Shown piece after piece: positions 9,177 to 18,107 of a stretch of DNA of 64,000 nt. How positions within the stretch are numbered: position 1 is the stretch's first letter; each line of letters starts with the position of its first letter. The notes under the pieces are model-generated. The model ran no database searches and was not told where the DNA came from. It saw only the letters and a program-made list of their open reading frames with translations. Origin of the DNA: Sphingopyxis sp. BE259 (GTDB taxonomy: Bacteria; Pseudomonadota; Alphaproteobacteria; Sphingomonadales; Sphingomonadaceae); NCBI RefSeq assembly GCF_031457495.1, contig NZ_JAVDWM010000001.1, positions 794,001 through 858,000 on the forward strand, written 5' to 3'. A program made the position numbers and the translations under genes.

Positions 9177-9784
9177 AAACGATCTCTGCAAGAATGTTTT
9201 TGCTGATGGGCGCGCTAATTTGCCTTTCTGGTTGCGGGAATATTCTGGGAACTGGCGGCAAATCGACGTTGTACCGGATCAGTAGCACGCCCGTACCGGA
9301 GCGTGAAATTGCACGACAGTGGATTCCGGTGTATATTACGCGACCGACGCTTCCGCCTGGGGCCGATGGAGACAGGATCCTCACGATCGAGAATCGCGAA
9401 GTCACGTATCTGGCCAAAGCACGGTGGATGAGGCCTGCGCCCGAGATGATCCGCGAGGCTATTGCCGGAAGCGTAGCGCGCAAAATCGATCACGCATATA
9501 TCCCTGTCCAGAGCGTTGCTTCCGATCATTACGTCCTATCCGCACGGCTTTCTTCTTTTGCAGCCTATTACGACCAGGGGCCCGACGCGGCCCCGATCAT
9601 TCGCATCGCCGCGCAAGTGGAACTAAGCCGATCCAAAGAATCGGAACCACTGGCAGTCACGCGCATCGTCCTTGATAGGTCAGCAAGTGCAAATAGCGTT
9701 TCGAGTATCGTCGAAGCCTTTGATCGCGCGAGCCTTGAAATGGCCGACGAAATCGCGAGTTGGACGGCTGCGGCGATCAACTAG
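9173..9784 (+). CDS. ABC-type transport auxiliary lipoprotein (MCE/Mla-associated)
   Basis: 203 residues with a lipoprotein signal ending LICLSGC (Cys 21). The body (STLYRIS ... REIARQWIPVYITRP ... LTIENREVTYLAKARWMRPAPEMIREAI) fits the ABC_trans_aux lipoprotein family that accompanies MCE systems (PqiC-like). It overlaps mlaD by 4 bp and is the last gene of the operon. It probably anchors or gates the MCE assembly at the outer membrane. Confidence 0.85.
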   Translation: MKTISARMFLLMGALICLSGCGNILGTGGKSTLYRISSTPVPEREIARQWIPVYITRPTLPPGADGDRILTIENREVTYLAKARWMRPAPEMIREAIAGSVARKIDHAYIPVQSVASDHYVLSARLSSFAAYYDQGPDAAPIIRIAAQVELSRSKESEPLAVTRIVLDRSASANSVSSIVEAFDRASLEMADEIASWTAAAIN

Positions 9785-9843
9785 CGTGAAGCCAATGGAA
9801 ACTTAGTCGGGACAACGGCCCAGCCCAAGATGAAGCGGGAATG

Positions 9844-10521
9844 TTATGGGTGGCTCCCCTTCAGGGAGGGGCGGCAGCCGTACACAAATAGATCGACAGC
9901 TTGCCTCATTCGGGCTGAAGAGGTTTCATTGTGACTGGTCACTCCCACTCCAAGAGCGGCCCGACGAAAAGGTGACAAAATGACGCTGGAGATAAACTGC
10001 TCCGCAGCAAAATTCGCGTCTGACACCCTGATTTCTCCCCTCTCCTCGGCTTTGCGCAAGACCTCTGCCACCAATCTCGTCGTGCGTCCTACGCCGAATT
10101 CGTAAAGGTTTCGCGCTAAAGCGGGAAAACGTGCAGCCTCAGCCATTACAACGCGTTCCAACGCGACGTGAATGTCGGTAAGCATCCAGGATAGCAGTTC
10201 ATCGGACAGCTCTTCAAGCTCGAGCCGAACGTCGCCATGTTCGGGAACGTGCTGTTCAAGGAAGGAGAGCCGATCCTCGATTTCCATGAGTATTGCCGCT
10301 TCGAAAAGCAGCTTTTTGTCCCCGTAACGGGCGTACAACGTGCGCTTGGAGATGCCTGCTTTTGCAGCAATCCGTTCAGCCGTTGAACGACCGAATCCGT
10401 CGGCAAAGAAGACATCGCGGGCGACACGGAGAATTTTCCTCGAAAGTGCTTGCGAGGCTTGTCGAGTGGGCCTCCCTGTTCGTCCGGAAGCTGGTTCTTT
10501 GGTTTTTTGGGTCGACGCCAT
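9844..10521 (-). CDS. TetR-family transcriptional regulator
   Basis: 225 residues. The N-terminal HTH (STAERIAAKAGISKRTLYARYGDKKLLFEAAI, about residues 45-75) is a typical TetR DNA-binding domain, preceded by a basic, Thr/Arg-rich tail. The C-terminal ligand domain ends near the stop at 9844. It converges on the mla operon and is followed on the same strand by the frameshifted acyl-CoA synthetase after a gap of about 170 bp. Its target is unknown. Confidence 0.9.
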   Translation of the reverse strand: MASTQKTKEPASGRTGRPTRQASQALSRKILRVARDVFFADGFGRSTAERIAAKAGISKRTLYARYGDKKLLFEAAILMEIEDRLSFLEQHVPEHGDVRLELEELSDELLSWMLTDIHVALERVVMAEAARFPALARNLYEFGVGRTTRLVAEVLRKAEERGEIRVSDANFAAEQFISSVILSPFRRAALGVGVTSHNETSSARMRQAVDLFVYGCRPSLKGSHP

Positions 10522-10688
10522 GCCTCATCTTGGCCATACCTTGACCGCGCTGCAAGCGTAGAGCGCTTTGCCTTGGACAGCCCGACCGAGATTGCCCGGG
10601 CTTATGCAAGACTCACGAGGCCCGCTGAAATTATCCCGCCTGAAAGGATCGCTGCCATTCGCACGGAATGGACGCAGTGTGATCTCAT

Positions 10689-12304
10689 CTAGGCGAGTTG
10701 GTTACGATACGCTTCGCGTAAGGCCTTTTTGTCGATCTTTCCCGTTGCAGTGAGCGGTACTGTCGCGAACAGGATGTCGTCCGGCAGCCACCAACGAACA
10801 ACCTTCGTCTCCAGATGCGCGCGAATTGCGTCGGCTGTGACGGCTTGACCTTCATGCGTTTCGATCACGAGAAGGGGGCGCTCTTCCCATTTTGGATGAT
10901 ATACGCCAACGACCGCCGGGACCCGGACGCCGGGGTACCCAACCGCCGCATTCTCGATATCAATCGAGCTGATCCATTCGCCCCCGGACTTGATCACATC
11001 TTTCTCGCGGTCGGTCAGCCGGAGAAAGCCGAAGCGATCGATCGTACCGATGTCCCCGGTGTCGTACCAGCCATCGCTCCCGGCGCCCTCAATATCGGGG
11101 AAATAGCGATCGACGACCCACGGTCCGCGGACCTGGAGCGCACCCGCCTGCTCACCGTCCCAGGGGAGCGGCGTGCCATCGCCGTCGATAATGCGCAGTT
11201 CGATGCCAAATTGCATGCGACCCTGCTTCGTCAGCGGGAGGTCGTTCGCGAAATCCTCGCCTTCGGCCATCAGGAGCGGGGAGGGCGTCGAAATCACGCC
11301 GAGCGGATTGGTTTCGGTCATGCCCCAGAGCTGCAGCACAGTGACACCATATTTGGCTCGGAATGTCTCGGCCATCGCCCGGGGGACGGCCGAGCCCCCA
11401 ATCACGAGGCGCTTGAGATTGCCGACCCCCGTCCCCGTAGTGTCGAGATGAGCGAGGTACAAGGTCCAGATCGTCGGCACACCACCCGAAAAGGTGACGC
11501 CCTCTTCGTTGATCAGGTCGGCAAGACTGGCACCGTCCATCCTGTCACAAGGAAGCACTAGCTTGCAGCCGTTGATCGCTGCCGTGAAGGGAAGTCCCCA
11601 TGCCGTTGCATGATACATGGACGAGCAGGGCATGATGACATCAAAAGCGCTGAACCCGAAGGCACTGCTTAGACCGGCCGCCATCCCGTGAAGAACGATT
11701 GAGCGGTGGCTGTATAGGACGCCCTTGGGGTCGCCCGTCGTCCCCGAAGTGTAGCAAAGAAATGCGGCTGCCTTTTCATCGAAGCTCATCCAGGTGAGGG
11801 CTCCGTCCTCGCTTGCCAGCAACGCTTCGTAGTTCAACGTGTCGGCAACATCTGGCGCGATCGTTCCGCGCTCCGCGAGAAGGACATAGCGCTCGATACC
11901 CGGAAGGAGAGGACGCAGCCGTGCGACGAGCTCGGCTAGATTGGGCTCGAAGAAGAGAATGCGGCTCCCTGCATGAGCGATAGTGAAGGCGATCTGCTTG
12001 TCGCTGAGACGCGGGTTGGCGGTGTGCAATACGGCGCCCATGCCCGGCGCCGCATAGAAGAGTTCGAGGTGGCGGTGGGAGTGTTCCAGGCGAGCGAGGA
12101 GACGCCGTCGCCCGTCGCAATCCCGAGGACGCCAAGGGCCTGCGCAGCCTGACGCGCACGCTGATCGCAGCGGTGCCAGTCATACCGCCAAACCGGCTCC
12201 ACGACAGCCTTCGAGACGATCTCCCTCTTGCCGTGCGCGCGCGCTGCATATTCCAATATTCCGCTGATCAGCAGCGGCGCGTCCTGCATCAATCCCCGCA
12301 ACAT
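10689..12304 (-). pseudogene. AMP-dependent acyl-CoA synthetase, interrupted by one frameshift near 12078
   Basis: Read from ATG 12304 (AAGGAT upstream), the first ~75 codons match the N-terminus of the intact paralogue at 38104-39729 up to SSLAWNT. The frame then goes wrong, and the expected H-R-H-L-E-L-F-Y continues in another frame from about 12078 to the stop at 10689. Restoring one base in the C-run at 12078-12080 (or removing two) joins them into a full-length ligase of about 538 residues. The adenylation motifs are intact: [34 protein letters not shown], and the C-terminal TGKIDKK. The frameshift is either a recent inactivation or a sequencing error. The substrate is a fatty or aromatic carboxylate; which one is unknown. 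Confidence 0.8.
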
Positions 12305-12518
12305 GCTGCATCCTTCTTCGCCCCACTGCGCCGTCGCGCGCACGGTTCCGCCTCTCGGTTCCGATCGCCGCGCTGGCTGTCAATGACCGTCATCATGCTG
12401 GCCCATGGGCAAACTCCACGGGCCGCGATTGCATTCAGCCAGCAATTCTCAATGATCATATTGCAGCGGCACGGCTTAGGTTCGATCGCCCCCGAGATGT
12501 TCTCGCCCGCGTTTCAAA

Positions 12519-13532
12519 TTATTCACTCGCTGGTTTCAGCAACAGCGACAGGAACCGCCAATCGGACCAATCACCTTTTTTCCCCGCCGCTAAGGCGGCA
12601 ATGTCGAGTTTCGCCTGCCTCACGATCGTAAGCCGAAGCGACGGAATGATATAGAGGCGTTGATCGCCCGCGCCGGCGGCGACGACCATATCCGCCGGTA
12701 GTTCGGCGGCATGACTGGTGATATCGGTGGACCGAGTAACAATATCGACAGCCGGCGTGCTACGGGGTAGCCACCAAGTGAGACCGTAGGCAGGATTGAC
12801 CTGGCTACCCTGGAACATCTCGCCGAATGTCGCTTCGTCGACAAGTGGCCTGCCTTCGAGCTTTCCGCCCCCGCGGACGAACTCGCCGATCTTCGCCCAC
12901 TCGGATGCGGCCAGCACTAGGCCCTGCGGCATGAGCGGTGCGCCATCGGGGCCGCTGCGCCAATCGCCGACCGTTACGCCTAGCGGCATTAGAATGCGAC
13001 GCTCGATATAATGGCGAGGGTTGCCGTCCTCGCCTTTGGCGACGAGCTTTCGGCGCATGATTTCGCCGACGACTTGCATCGGAGCAGGGCCATACTGGAA
13101 TTTCCCGCCCGGTGCCGCCGCGAGCGGTGCCTTGACCGAGTCCAAATACCCTTGGGGTCTCCCGACGGTTGAGGCCTGACCACCTGTCATCGACAGCAGT
13201 TGGCGAAGCGTGATCTGTTCCTTTTCGGCGTCGCCCTTCCACTCAGCGAGCGTCTCTGATGCCCGCTCGTCGAGCGTCAAAAGCCCGTCCTGTACGGCCG
13301 CCGCCGCCATCAGCCCGACAAGACTCTTGGTGCCCGACCAGAGTTCCTGCGGTGTCGCAATATCTGCAGAACGGCATCGAACCTCGCCATCCTCAAGGAT
13401 CAGCAGCGCCACGCCAGAGTTTGCCTCGGAATAGGCGATCGCCGCGGCACAGCCGGGAAGAGGAGCGGGTTCGCCTGCCGTGGCCGGCTGTGCCGCAACG
13501 GCTGCTGCGAAAAAGAGGATGGTGCGCTTCAA
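12519..13532 (-). CDS. Secreted beta-lactamase-fold serine hydrolase (class C / EstB-like)
   Basis: 337 residues with a Sec signal peptide (MKRTILFFAAAVAAQPATAG). The catalytic SxxK is SGTK (Ser 66, Lys 69) and a tyrosine motif YGPAP lies near residue 147. It belongs to the beta-lactamase/DD-peptidase/esterase superfamily and in this setting is more likely an esterase or amidase than a resistance enzyme. It is divergent from the GntR regulator, with a palindrome between them, so it is probably part of the GntR regulon together with the TonB receptor and esterases downstream. Confidence 0.85.
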   Translation of the reverse strand: MKRTILFFAAAVAAQPATAGEPAPLPGCAAAIAYSEANSGVALLILEDGEVRCRSADIATPQELWSGTKSLVGLMAAAAVQDGLLTLDERASETLAEWKGDAEKEQITLRQLLSMTGGQASTVGRPQGYLDSVKAPLAAAPGGKFQYGPAPMQVVGEIMRRKLVAKGEDGNPRHYIERRILMPLGVTVGDWRSGPDGAPLMPQGLVLAASEWAKIGEFVRGGGKLEGRPLVDEATFGEMFQGSQVNPAYGLTWWLPRSTPAVDIVTRSTDITSHAAELPADMVVAAGAGDQRLYIIPSLRLTIVRQAKLDIAALAAGKKGDWSDWRFLSLLLKPASE

Positions 13533-13569
13533 GTTCCGACTCCCATTTTCTGGTGCTTGTCATTCTCGA

Positions 13570-13583
13570 TATTATCGATAATA
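13570..13583. promoter_or_regulatory. Probable GntR operator: perfect 14-bp palindrome TATTATCGATAATA
   Basis: It lies in the divergent gap between the serine hydrolase and the GntR gene. The 16-bp string ATTATCGATAATAATT beginning at 13571 recurs exactly at 15773, over the promoter of the TonB receptor in the same locus. Two identical palindromic sites bracketing a GntR gene strongly suggest its operator. Confidence 0.7.
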
Positions 13584-13665
13584 ATTTCATTCGCAATCAT
13601 CGATTGCTCGCGTGCACTGTCCGATTAGGATGGTGCCGGTAGCAGGGAAAGCCGAACGGAGAGAA

Positions 13666-14406
13666 ATGGGCGCGACGAAGACCGAAGACGACAGTGCACC
13701 GACTCAAGACCGCGTCATTGCGCGTCTCTTGACTGACGACATCGTCGAATGGCGCATCCAGCCGGGATCGTGGCTGCGCGAGCGCGAAATCGCCGCGCGC
13801 TTCGGGGTGAGCCATGCGCCCGTGCGCGAAGCATTCCGTCATCTTGCGCGGATCGGTCTCGTGAAGGTGGTCCCGTGGCGCGGAACCTATGTGATCGATA
13901 TCGACGAGCATGCCGCGAACGAGGTCTATGAGCTGTGGAAATCCCTGTTCGGTGTAGTTTGCCGCCTGGCTGCGGTCGAGATGACGGATCGCGACGGGCG
14001 CGAACTGATGCACCGTCTGGTCGAATATAAGGATGTCACCCAGCGCACCGAAAATACGTTCGAGCATATCAAAGTCTCGAACCGCATCGGCCGCTTCATC
14101 GCCAAGCGGAGCAATGCGCCGCTCGCGCTGGAGCTCCTCGACCGGGTCGCGCTGCTCGCGCGCTGGCAGCACAATGTCTATACCGACAGCTATATCGAGA
14201 CGCATGGCAATGACGCCGCGAAGCGATCGGCCATCCTCTACGACGCGCTTTGCCGCCATATCGTCACGCGCGATGGCGATGCCGCCGATGCGGTGGCGCG
14301 CGATCTGATCGGCGTTACTCAGAATAGTTTCGGGCGCGCACTCGAGGAATATAAGGCCCGGCACGCAAAGACTAAGCCCAGCCGCCGCCGCGCAAAAGTG
14401 ACATGA
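13666..14406 (+). CDS. GntR-family regulator (FCD subfamily)
   Basis: 246 residues from ATG 13666, preceded by GGAGAG; an upstream ATG at 13612 is less likely. The N-terminal winged HTH (WLREREIAARFGVSHAPVREAFRHLARIGLVKVVPWRGTYV) is the GntR signature. The all-helical C-terminal half fits an FCD ligand domain that usually binds carboxylates through a metal. It overlaps the next gene by 4 bp. It probably regulates its own locus through the two palindromes at 13570 and 15773. Confidence 0.9.
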   Translation: MGATKTEDDSAPTQDRVIARLLTDDIVEWRIQPGSWLREREIAARFGVSHAPVREAFRHLARIGLVKVVPWRGTYVIDIDEHAANEVYELWKSLFGVVCRLAAVEMTDRDGRELMHRLVEYKDVTQRTENTFEHIKVSNRIGRFIAKRSNAPLALELLDRVALLARWQHNVYTDSYIETHGNDAAKRSAILYDALCRHIVTRDGDAADAVARDLIGVTQNSFGRALEEYKARHAKTKPSRRRAKVT

Positions 14407-15707
14407 GCCGCCTCCCGACCGACCGCCGCACGTTGCTTAAGGCGGGCCTCGCGGCGCCGATCGCATTGCAGGTTAACTCCGCTGCCGCTGTATCTCGGGA
14501 TTTGACCATGTTCGGCTCCGAACGCCTCTTCACCGACGTCCAAAGCTATACCGAGGCCGGCAACAAGCAGTCGGGCGGCGAGGGCGATCGTTGGACCGCC
14601 GACTGGACAGCGAAGCGGCTGTCCAGTGCCGGATTCGAAGTCGAACGCCAGACGTTTGACGTGCCTTGGTTCGAGGCCTCGCGCTGCGACCTCAGGCTCG
14701 GCGACATCACGATACCGCTCGTCGCACAACCGCTCGCCATCGAAACCGGCGAGGCTGGACTCGCTGCGCCGCTGCGCCTCGCAGAAATTCCTGAACGCCT
14801 CGACGGCGCGATCGCCGTAGTGCGCCTGCCTTTCCGCCGCTGGTCGAGCCTCGTAGATCGTGCAGCGCGCGAGCCGCTCGCCGATGCGCTTGCGCGCGGT
14901 GCGAGCGGGGTCATTCTCATTACGACCGGGCCGACGGGCGAGGCCTTGCTCCTCAATGTCCCGGCCGGTCATCCCGTATCGGAAAAGCCACTTGCCTTGC
15001 TCGCGCCGCGACTCGCCGCCCCGGTGATTGAAGCCGCGCGCCACGGTGCCGCGGCGAAATTAGCGCTGCGCGGGCGCGGTGGGGCTCGGGCAGCTCAGAA
15101 TATAATCGGGCGACTCGTTCGCTCCGGCCGCCCTTGGCTCGTCGTCTCGACGCCGCGTTCAGGCTGGACCGATTGCGCCGGCGAGCGGGGGCCGGGCATC
15201 GCGATGTGGCTCGCGCTCGCCGACTGGATGCCCCGAGCGTTTCCCCAGCACAGCCTGCTCTTTCTGTGCAACAGCGGGCATGAATATGAGAATCTCGGTG
15301 CGAGCCATATCGCCGACAAGTTTGGTCCAGCCCCCAGCGAGACGGCTTTCTGGTTGCATCTCGGCGCCAATGCCGCAGCACGTGACTATCAGGAAATGCC
15401 GGGGCGCTTGCTGCCGCTGCCGAGTGCCGATCCCTATCGTTTTCTCATGACATCGCCCGAATTCGTTGCGCGTGCGCGCGAGATATTCAAAGGCCAGCCA
15501 GGGTTGGAAATGGCCTATCCTTCGGCGGAAGGCACAGCGGGCGAACTCTCGGAAGTGATAAAGGCCGGCTACACACGTCATGCTGGCATCTTTGGCGCAC
15601 ACCGTCATCACCACGCTGTGACCGACGATTTATCTACCGTCACACCTGACCCGCTTGCCGCTACGGCGCGGGGCGTCCGCGACCTGCTGAGCGCCGTCGT
15701 CTCCTAA
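14403..15707 (+). CDS. Tat-exported M28-peptidase-like protein with degenerate metal site
   Basis: 434 residues. The N-terminus has a twin-arginine motif (DRRTLLKAGLAAPIAL) and an Ala-rich cleavage region. A PA-like inserted segment (about 95-230) and the core QNIIGRLVRSGRPWLVVSTPRSGW resemble M28 aminopeptidases. The expected metal-binding His in the 'vvvsxHxDS' strand is Pro 251, and the usual Glu-Glu motif is replaced by HEYENLG (about 293-299). So it is either a non-metallo derivative or inactive. The gene overlaps gntR by 4 bp and precedes the TonB receptor, consistent with processing an imported ester or peptide-like nutrient. Function unproven. Confidence 0.6.
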   Translation: MSRLPTDRRTLLKAGLAAPIALQVNSAAAVSRDLTMFGSERLFTDVQSYTEAGNKQSGGEGDRWTADWTAKRLSSAGFEVERQTFDVPWFEASRCDLRLGDITIPLVAQPLAIETGEAGLAAPLRLAEIPERLDGAIAVVRLPFRRWSSLVDRAAREPLADALARGASGVILITTGPTGEALLLNVPAGHPVSEKPLALLAPRLAAPVIEAARHGAAAKLALRGRGGARAAQNIIGRLVRSGRPWLVVSTPRSGWTDCAGERGPGIAMWLALADWMPRAFPQHSLLFLCNSGHEYENLGASHIADKFGPAPSETAFWLHLGANAAARDYQEMPGRLLPLPSADPYRFLMTSPEFVARAREIFKGQPGLEMAYPSAEGTAGELSEVIKAGYTRHAGIFGAHRHHHAVTDDLSTVTPDPLAATARGVRDLLSAVVS

Positions 15708-15745
15708 ACCCGTGACCCACGTGCAATGACATTGCGCTTTCCGGC

Positions 15746-15774
15746 TTGACTCGCTCGCGTTTTCTGCACAAAAT
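15746..15774 (+). promoter_or_regulatory. Candidate sigma-70 promoter of the TonB receptor gene
   Basis: TTGACT (15746-15751), a 17-bp spacer, then CAAAAT (15769-15774). The -10 end is overlapped by the palindrome at 15773-15784, the geometry expected for repression. Confidence 0.45.
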
Positions 15775-15784
15775 TATCGATAAT
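15773..15784. promoter_or_regulatory. Second copy of the GntR palindrome, ATTATCGATAAT
   Basis: A perfect 12-bp palindrome, identical over 16 bp (ATTATCGATAATAATT) to the site at 13571. It overlaps the predicted -10 region about 30 bp upstream of the TonB-receptor start. Confidence 0.7.
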
Positions 15785-15814
15785 AATTGCGATAACAAAA
15801 TGGGGAGAGTGACC

Positions 15815-18052
15815 ATGGGACGCAGGGCGAACCTTCTTTTCTGCACGGCCGCAATTTGGGTAGCCGTCGCTCCGCCTGCTTTCGCGCAAGACAGACCGCC
15901 CGAAGCTCTTCCGGACGCGGCGGAAGCGAACGATGACGGCGCGATCGTCGTGACGGCGCGGCGCCGCGAGGAGCGGCTCGCCGACGTTCCTACAGCCGCT
16001 TCTGTCATCGATATCACCTCACTCACCGATCGCGGCGGCGCAAGCGGCAGCGGCGAATTGCTAGCAGACCAGCCGAGCGTCAGGTTCAACAATCTCAGCT
16101 CATCGATCACTTCCGAGATTTCGATCCGCGCCTCGTCGACCGCGCGCGCGACCAATGGCGATCCCAGCGTCGGCCTGTATCGCAACGGTGCCTATATCGC
16201 CGGTGGTCCCGTGGGCGGGCGAAACTTCACCCGCCTCGATCTCCTCGATATCGGCCGGGTCGAGGTGCTGCGGGGGACACAGGGCGCACTCTATGGCCGC
16301 AACGCGGTCGGCGGCGCGATCAATATCATTTCGGCCGAGCCCGAATTCGATCTCTCAGGCTGGGCGAGTGCGCGCTACGGCTTCGAGAATAACAGCTTCC
16401 AGACGCAAGGCGCGATCAATGTTCCGCTTGCCGAAGGTCTTGCGATCCGTCTCAGCGGCGATCTCGTCGAGCAGGACAAGGGCTTCTTCTACAATCCGGA
16501 CAACGACGTCTATTTCGACCAACAGAAGGGTCATGGTCTGCGCGGCCAGATCCGTCTCAAACGCGGACCCGTCGACGCGATCATCATGGCCGAGACCCAG
16601 CGGCTGACGACCCCGGCGGTTCATTATCAGATTTCCATCCCCGCCGGCACGCCAGGCTTCCCGGGGGGATATACCCAGGATCGCTTCCGCTATCCCTGGA
16701 ACACGGCGCCCCGTGCCAGCCAGGATGTCGATGGACTGCAGGCGATTATCCGCGTGGACTTGGGCGGCGCCGACCTCACCTCGACAACATCCTTTCGCAA
16801 GCGCCACTCGGAATATGACCTTGACAATGACGCGGTGAGCCCGGCCGAACTTGCGCGCGCGCGCGCTGCAGGTCAGATCGGGGCGCTAACCCCGCTCGAC
16901 CCGAGCGGCGCCTCCTATGTCGTCGACACCACCGACAATTTCTCGCAGGACATCCATGTGACGGGCGCGAGCGACCGTCTGACCTGGCTCGTGGGCGCCG
17001 AGATGCTGCTGCTCGACAGCGATTTCTCCGTGACGACGACGCGCACGCCGACGCTTGCCAATCCTTCTCCGGGCAACATCGCCCCCGCCCGGCTCCATTT
17101 CGAAAGCTATGCGGCTTATGGTTCGCTCGGTTTCGATATCACCGACAGCCTCAACTTGACCGGCGAGCTCCGCTATACACGCGACAGCCGGAGCATCAGC
17201 GCGCGGCTCTATGATCTCGCGACAGGCCTGCCAACAGGCGGGTCATCGCGGATTATCGACGACAACATCAGCGCCGACAATCTCTCCTACAATGCGACGC
17301 TTTCGTACAAACTTACTCCAAATATTCTCGCCTATGGCAAGGTCGGCAGCAGCTACCGCGCCGGCGGTTTCAACACGCGCCTGTCCGATCCCCGCGCTCC
17401 GAGCCCGGTACAGGTACTGTTCGGCAACGAAAGCAGCACCTCCTATGAGGTCGGCATCAAGGGCAGCCCGGTGCGGCGCGGCTATTTCGCAATCGCGGGA
17501 TATTATACCGAGCTCAAGGATCTGATCGCGCAGGTCGACGATGGATGCGCGCTGACCAACGCGGCCTGCCCGGTCGCCGCGGTCGCCTATCTCACTAATG
17601 CCGGTAATGCGAAGAGCTGGGGTATCGAGGCAGAATATAGCCACGGATTCGACCTTGGAGAAGGCGACGGCCGCCTCGCGCTCAGCGGCTCGCGGCAGGG
17701 CGGCAAGGTCAAGACGGGCCGATACGACGGTCTCGATCTCGCGCAGGTTCCCGACTGGCTCGCCTCGGCGAACCTCAATCTTCGCTATCCGGTCACCGGC
17801 GACGTTGCCTTGACGAGCAATGTGCTTGTCAGCGGACAATGGGGTGGCAAGCAGGAGCTGACCGCAACGTCGGTCGACCTCGACAATTATGTCCTCGTCA
17901 ATCTTCGCATCGGCGTCGACTTCGGAAAGGTCAATGTGAGCGCCTTCGCGAACAACCTCTTCGACAAGCTCTACTATGTTGCCCAGGCGCCGACGATCAA
18001 CCGTTACAGCCAACCCCGGGTGATAGGCGTCGAGGGCCGCATTTCTTTCTAG
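15815..18052 (+). CDS. TonB-dependent outer-membrane receptor
   Basis: 745 residues from ATG 15815 (GGGGAGAG just upstream). A signal peptide ends at PAFAQ. The plug domain begins IVVTARRREERLADVPTAASVI and carries RVEVLRGTQGALYGRNAVGGAINII. The barrel has many alternating strands (about 230-745) and ends in the required aromatic residue (GRISF). It should import the nutrient handled by the esterases and hydrolases around it. It belongs to a different branch from the two receptors of the aromatic island. Confidence 0.93.
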   Translation: MGRRANLLFCTAAIWVAVAPPAFAQDRPPEALPDAAEANDDGAIVVTARRREERLADVPTAASVIDITSLTDRGGASGSGELLADQPSVRFNNLSSSITSEISIRASSTARATNGDPSVGLYRNGAYIAGGPVGGRNFTRLDLLDIGRVEVLRGTQGALYGRNAVGGAINIISAEPEFDLSGWASARYGFENNSFQTQGAINVPLAEGLAIRLSGDLVEQDKGFFYNPDNDVYFDQQKGHGLRGQIRLKRGPVDAIIMAETQRLTTPAVHYQISIPAGTPGFPGGYTQDRFRYPWNTAPRASQDVDGLQAIIRVDLGGADLTSTTSFRKRHSEYDLDNDAVSPAELARARAAGQIGALTPLDPSGASYVVDTTDNFSQDIHVTGASDRLTWLVGAEMLLLDSDFSVTTTRTPTLANPSPGNIAPARLHFESYAAYGSLGFDITDSLNLTGELRYTRDSRSISARLYDLATGLPTGGSSRIIDDNISADNLSYNATLSYKLTPNILAYGKVGSSYRAGGFNTRLSDPRAPSPVQVLFGNESSTSYEVGIKGSPVRRGYFAIAGYYTELKDLIAQVDDGCALTNAACPVAAVAYLTNAGNAKSWGIEAEYSHGFDLGEGDGRLALSGSRQGGKVKTGRYDGLDLAQVPDWLASANLNLRYPVTGDVALTSNVLVSGQWGGKQELTATSVDLDNYVLVNLRIGVDFGKVNVSAFANNLFDKLYYVAQAPTINRYSQPRVIGVEGRISF

Positions 18053-18107
18053 GGGATATGCTTGCCCGCGGCCTGCGGCCGCCAGCCGAGACGAAAGGGA
18101 CGGCGAA

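Noticed and set aside
12519-13532. Antibiotic-resistance beta-lactamase
   Set aside because: The SxxK is present, but the TonB-receptor/esterase context and GntR control point to a catabolic hydrolase.
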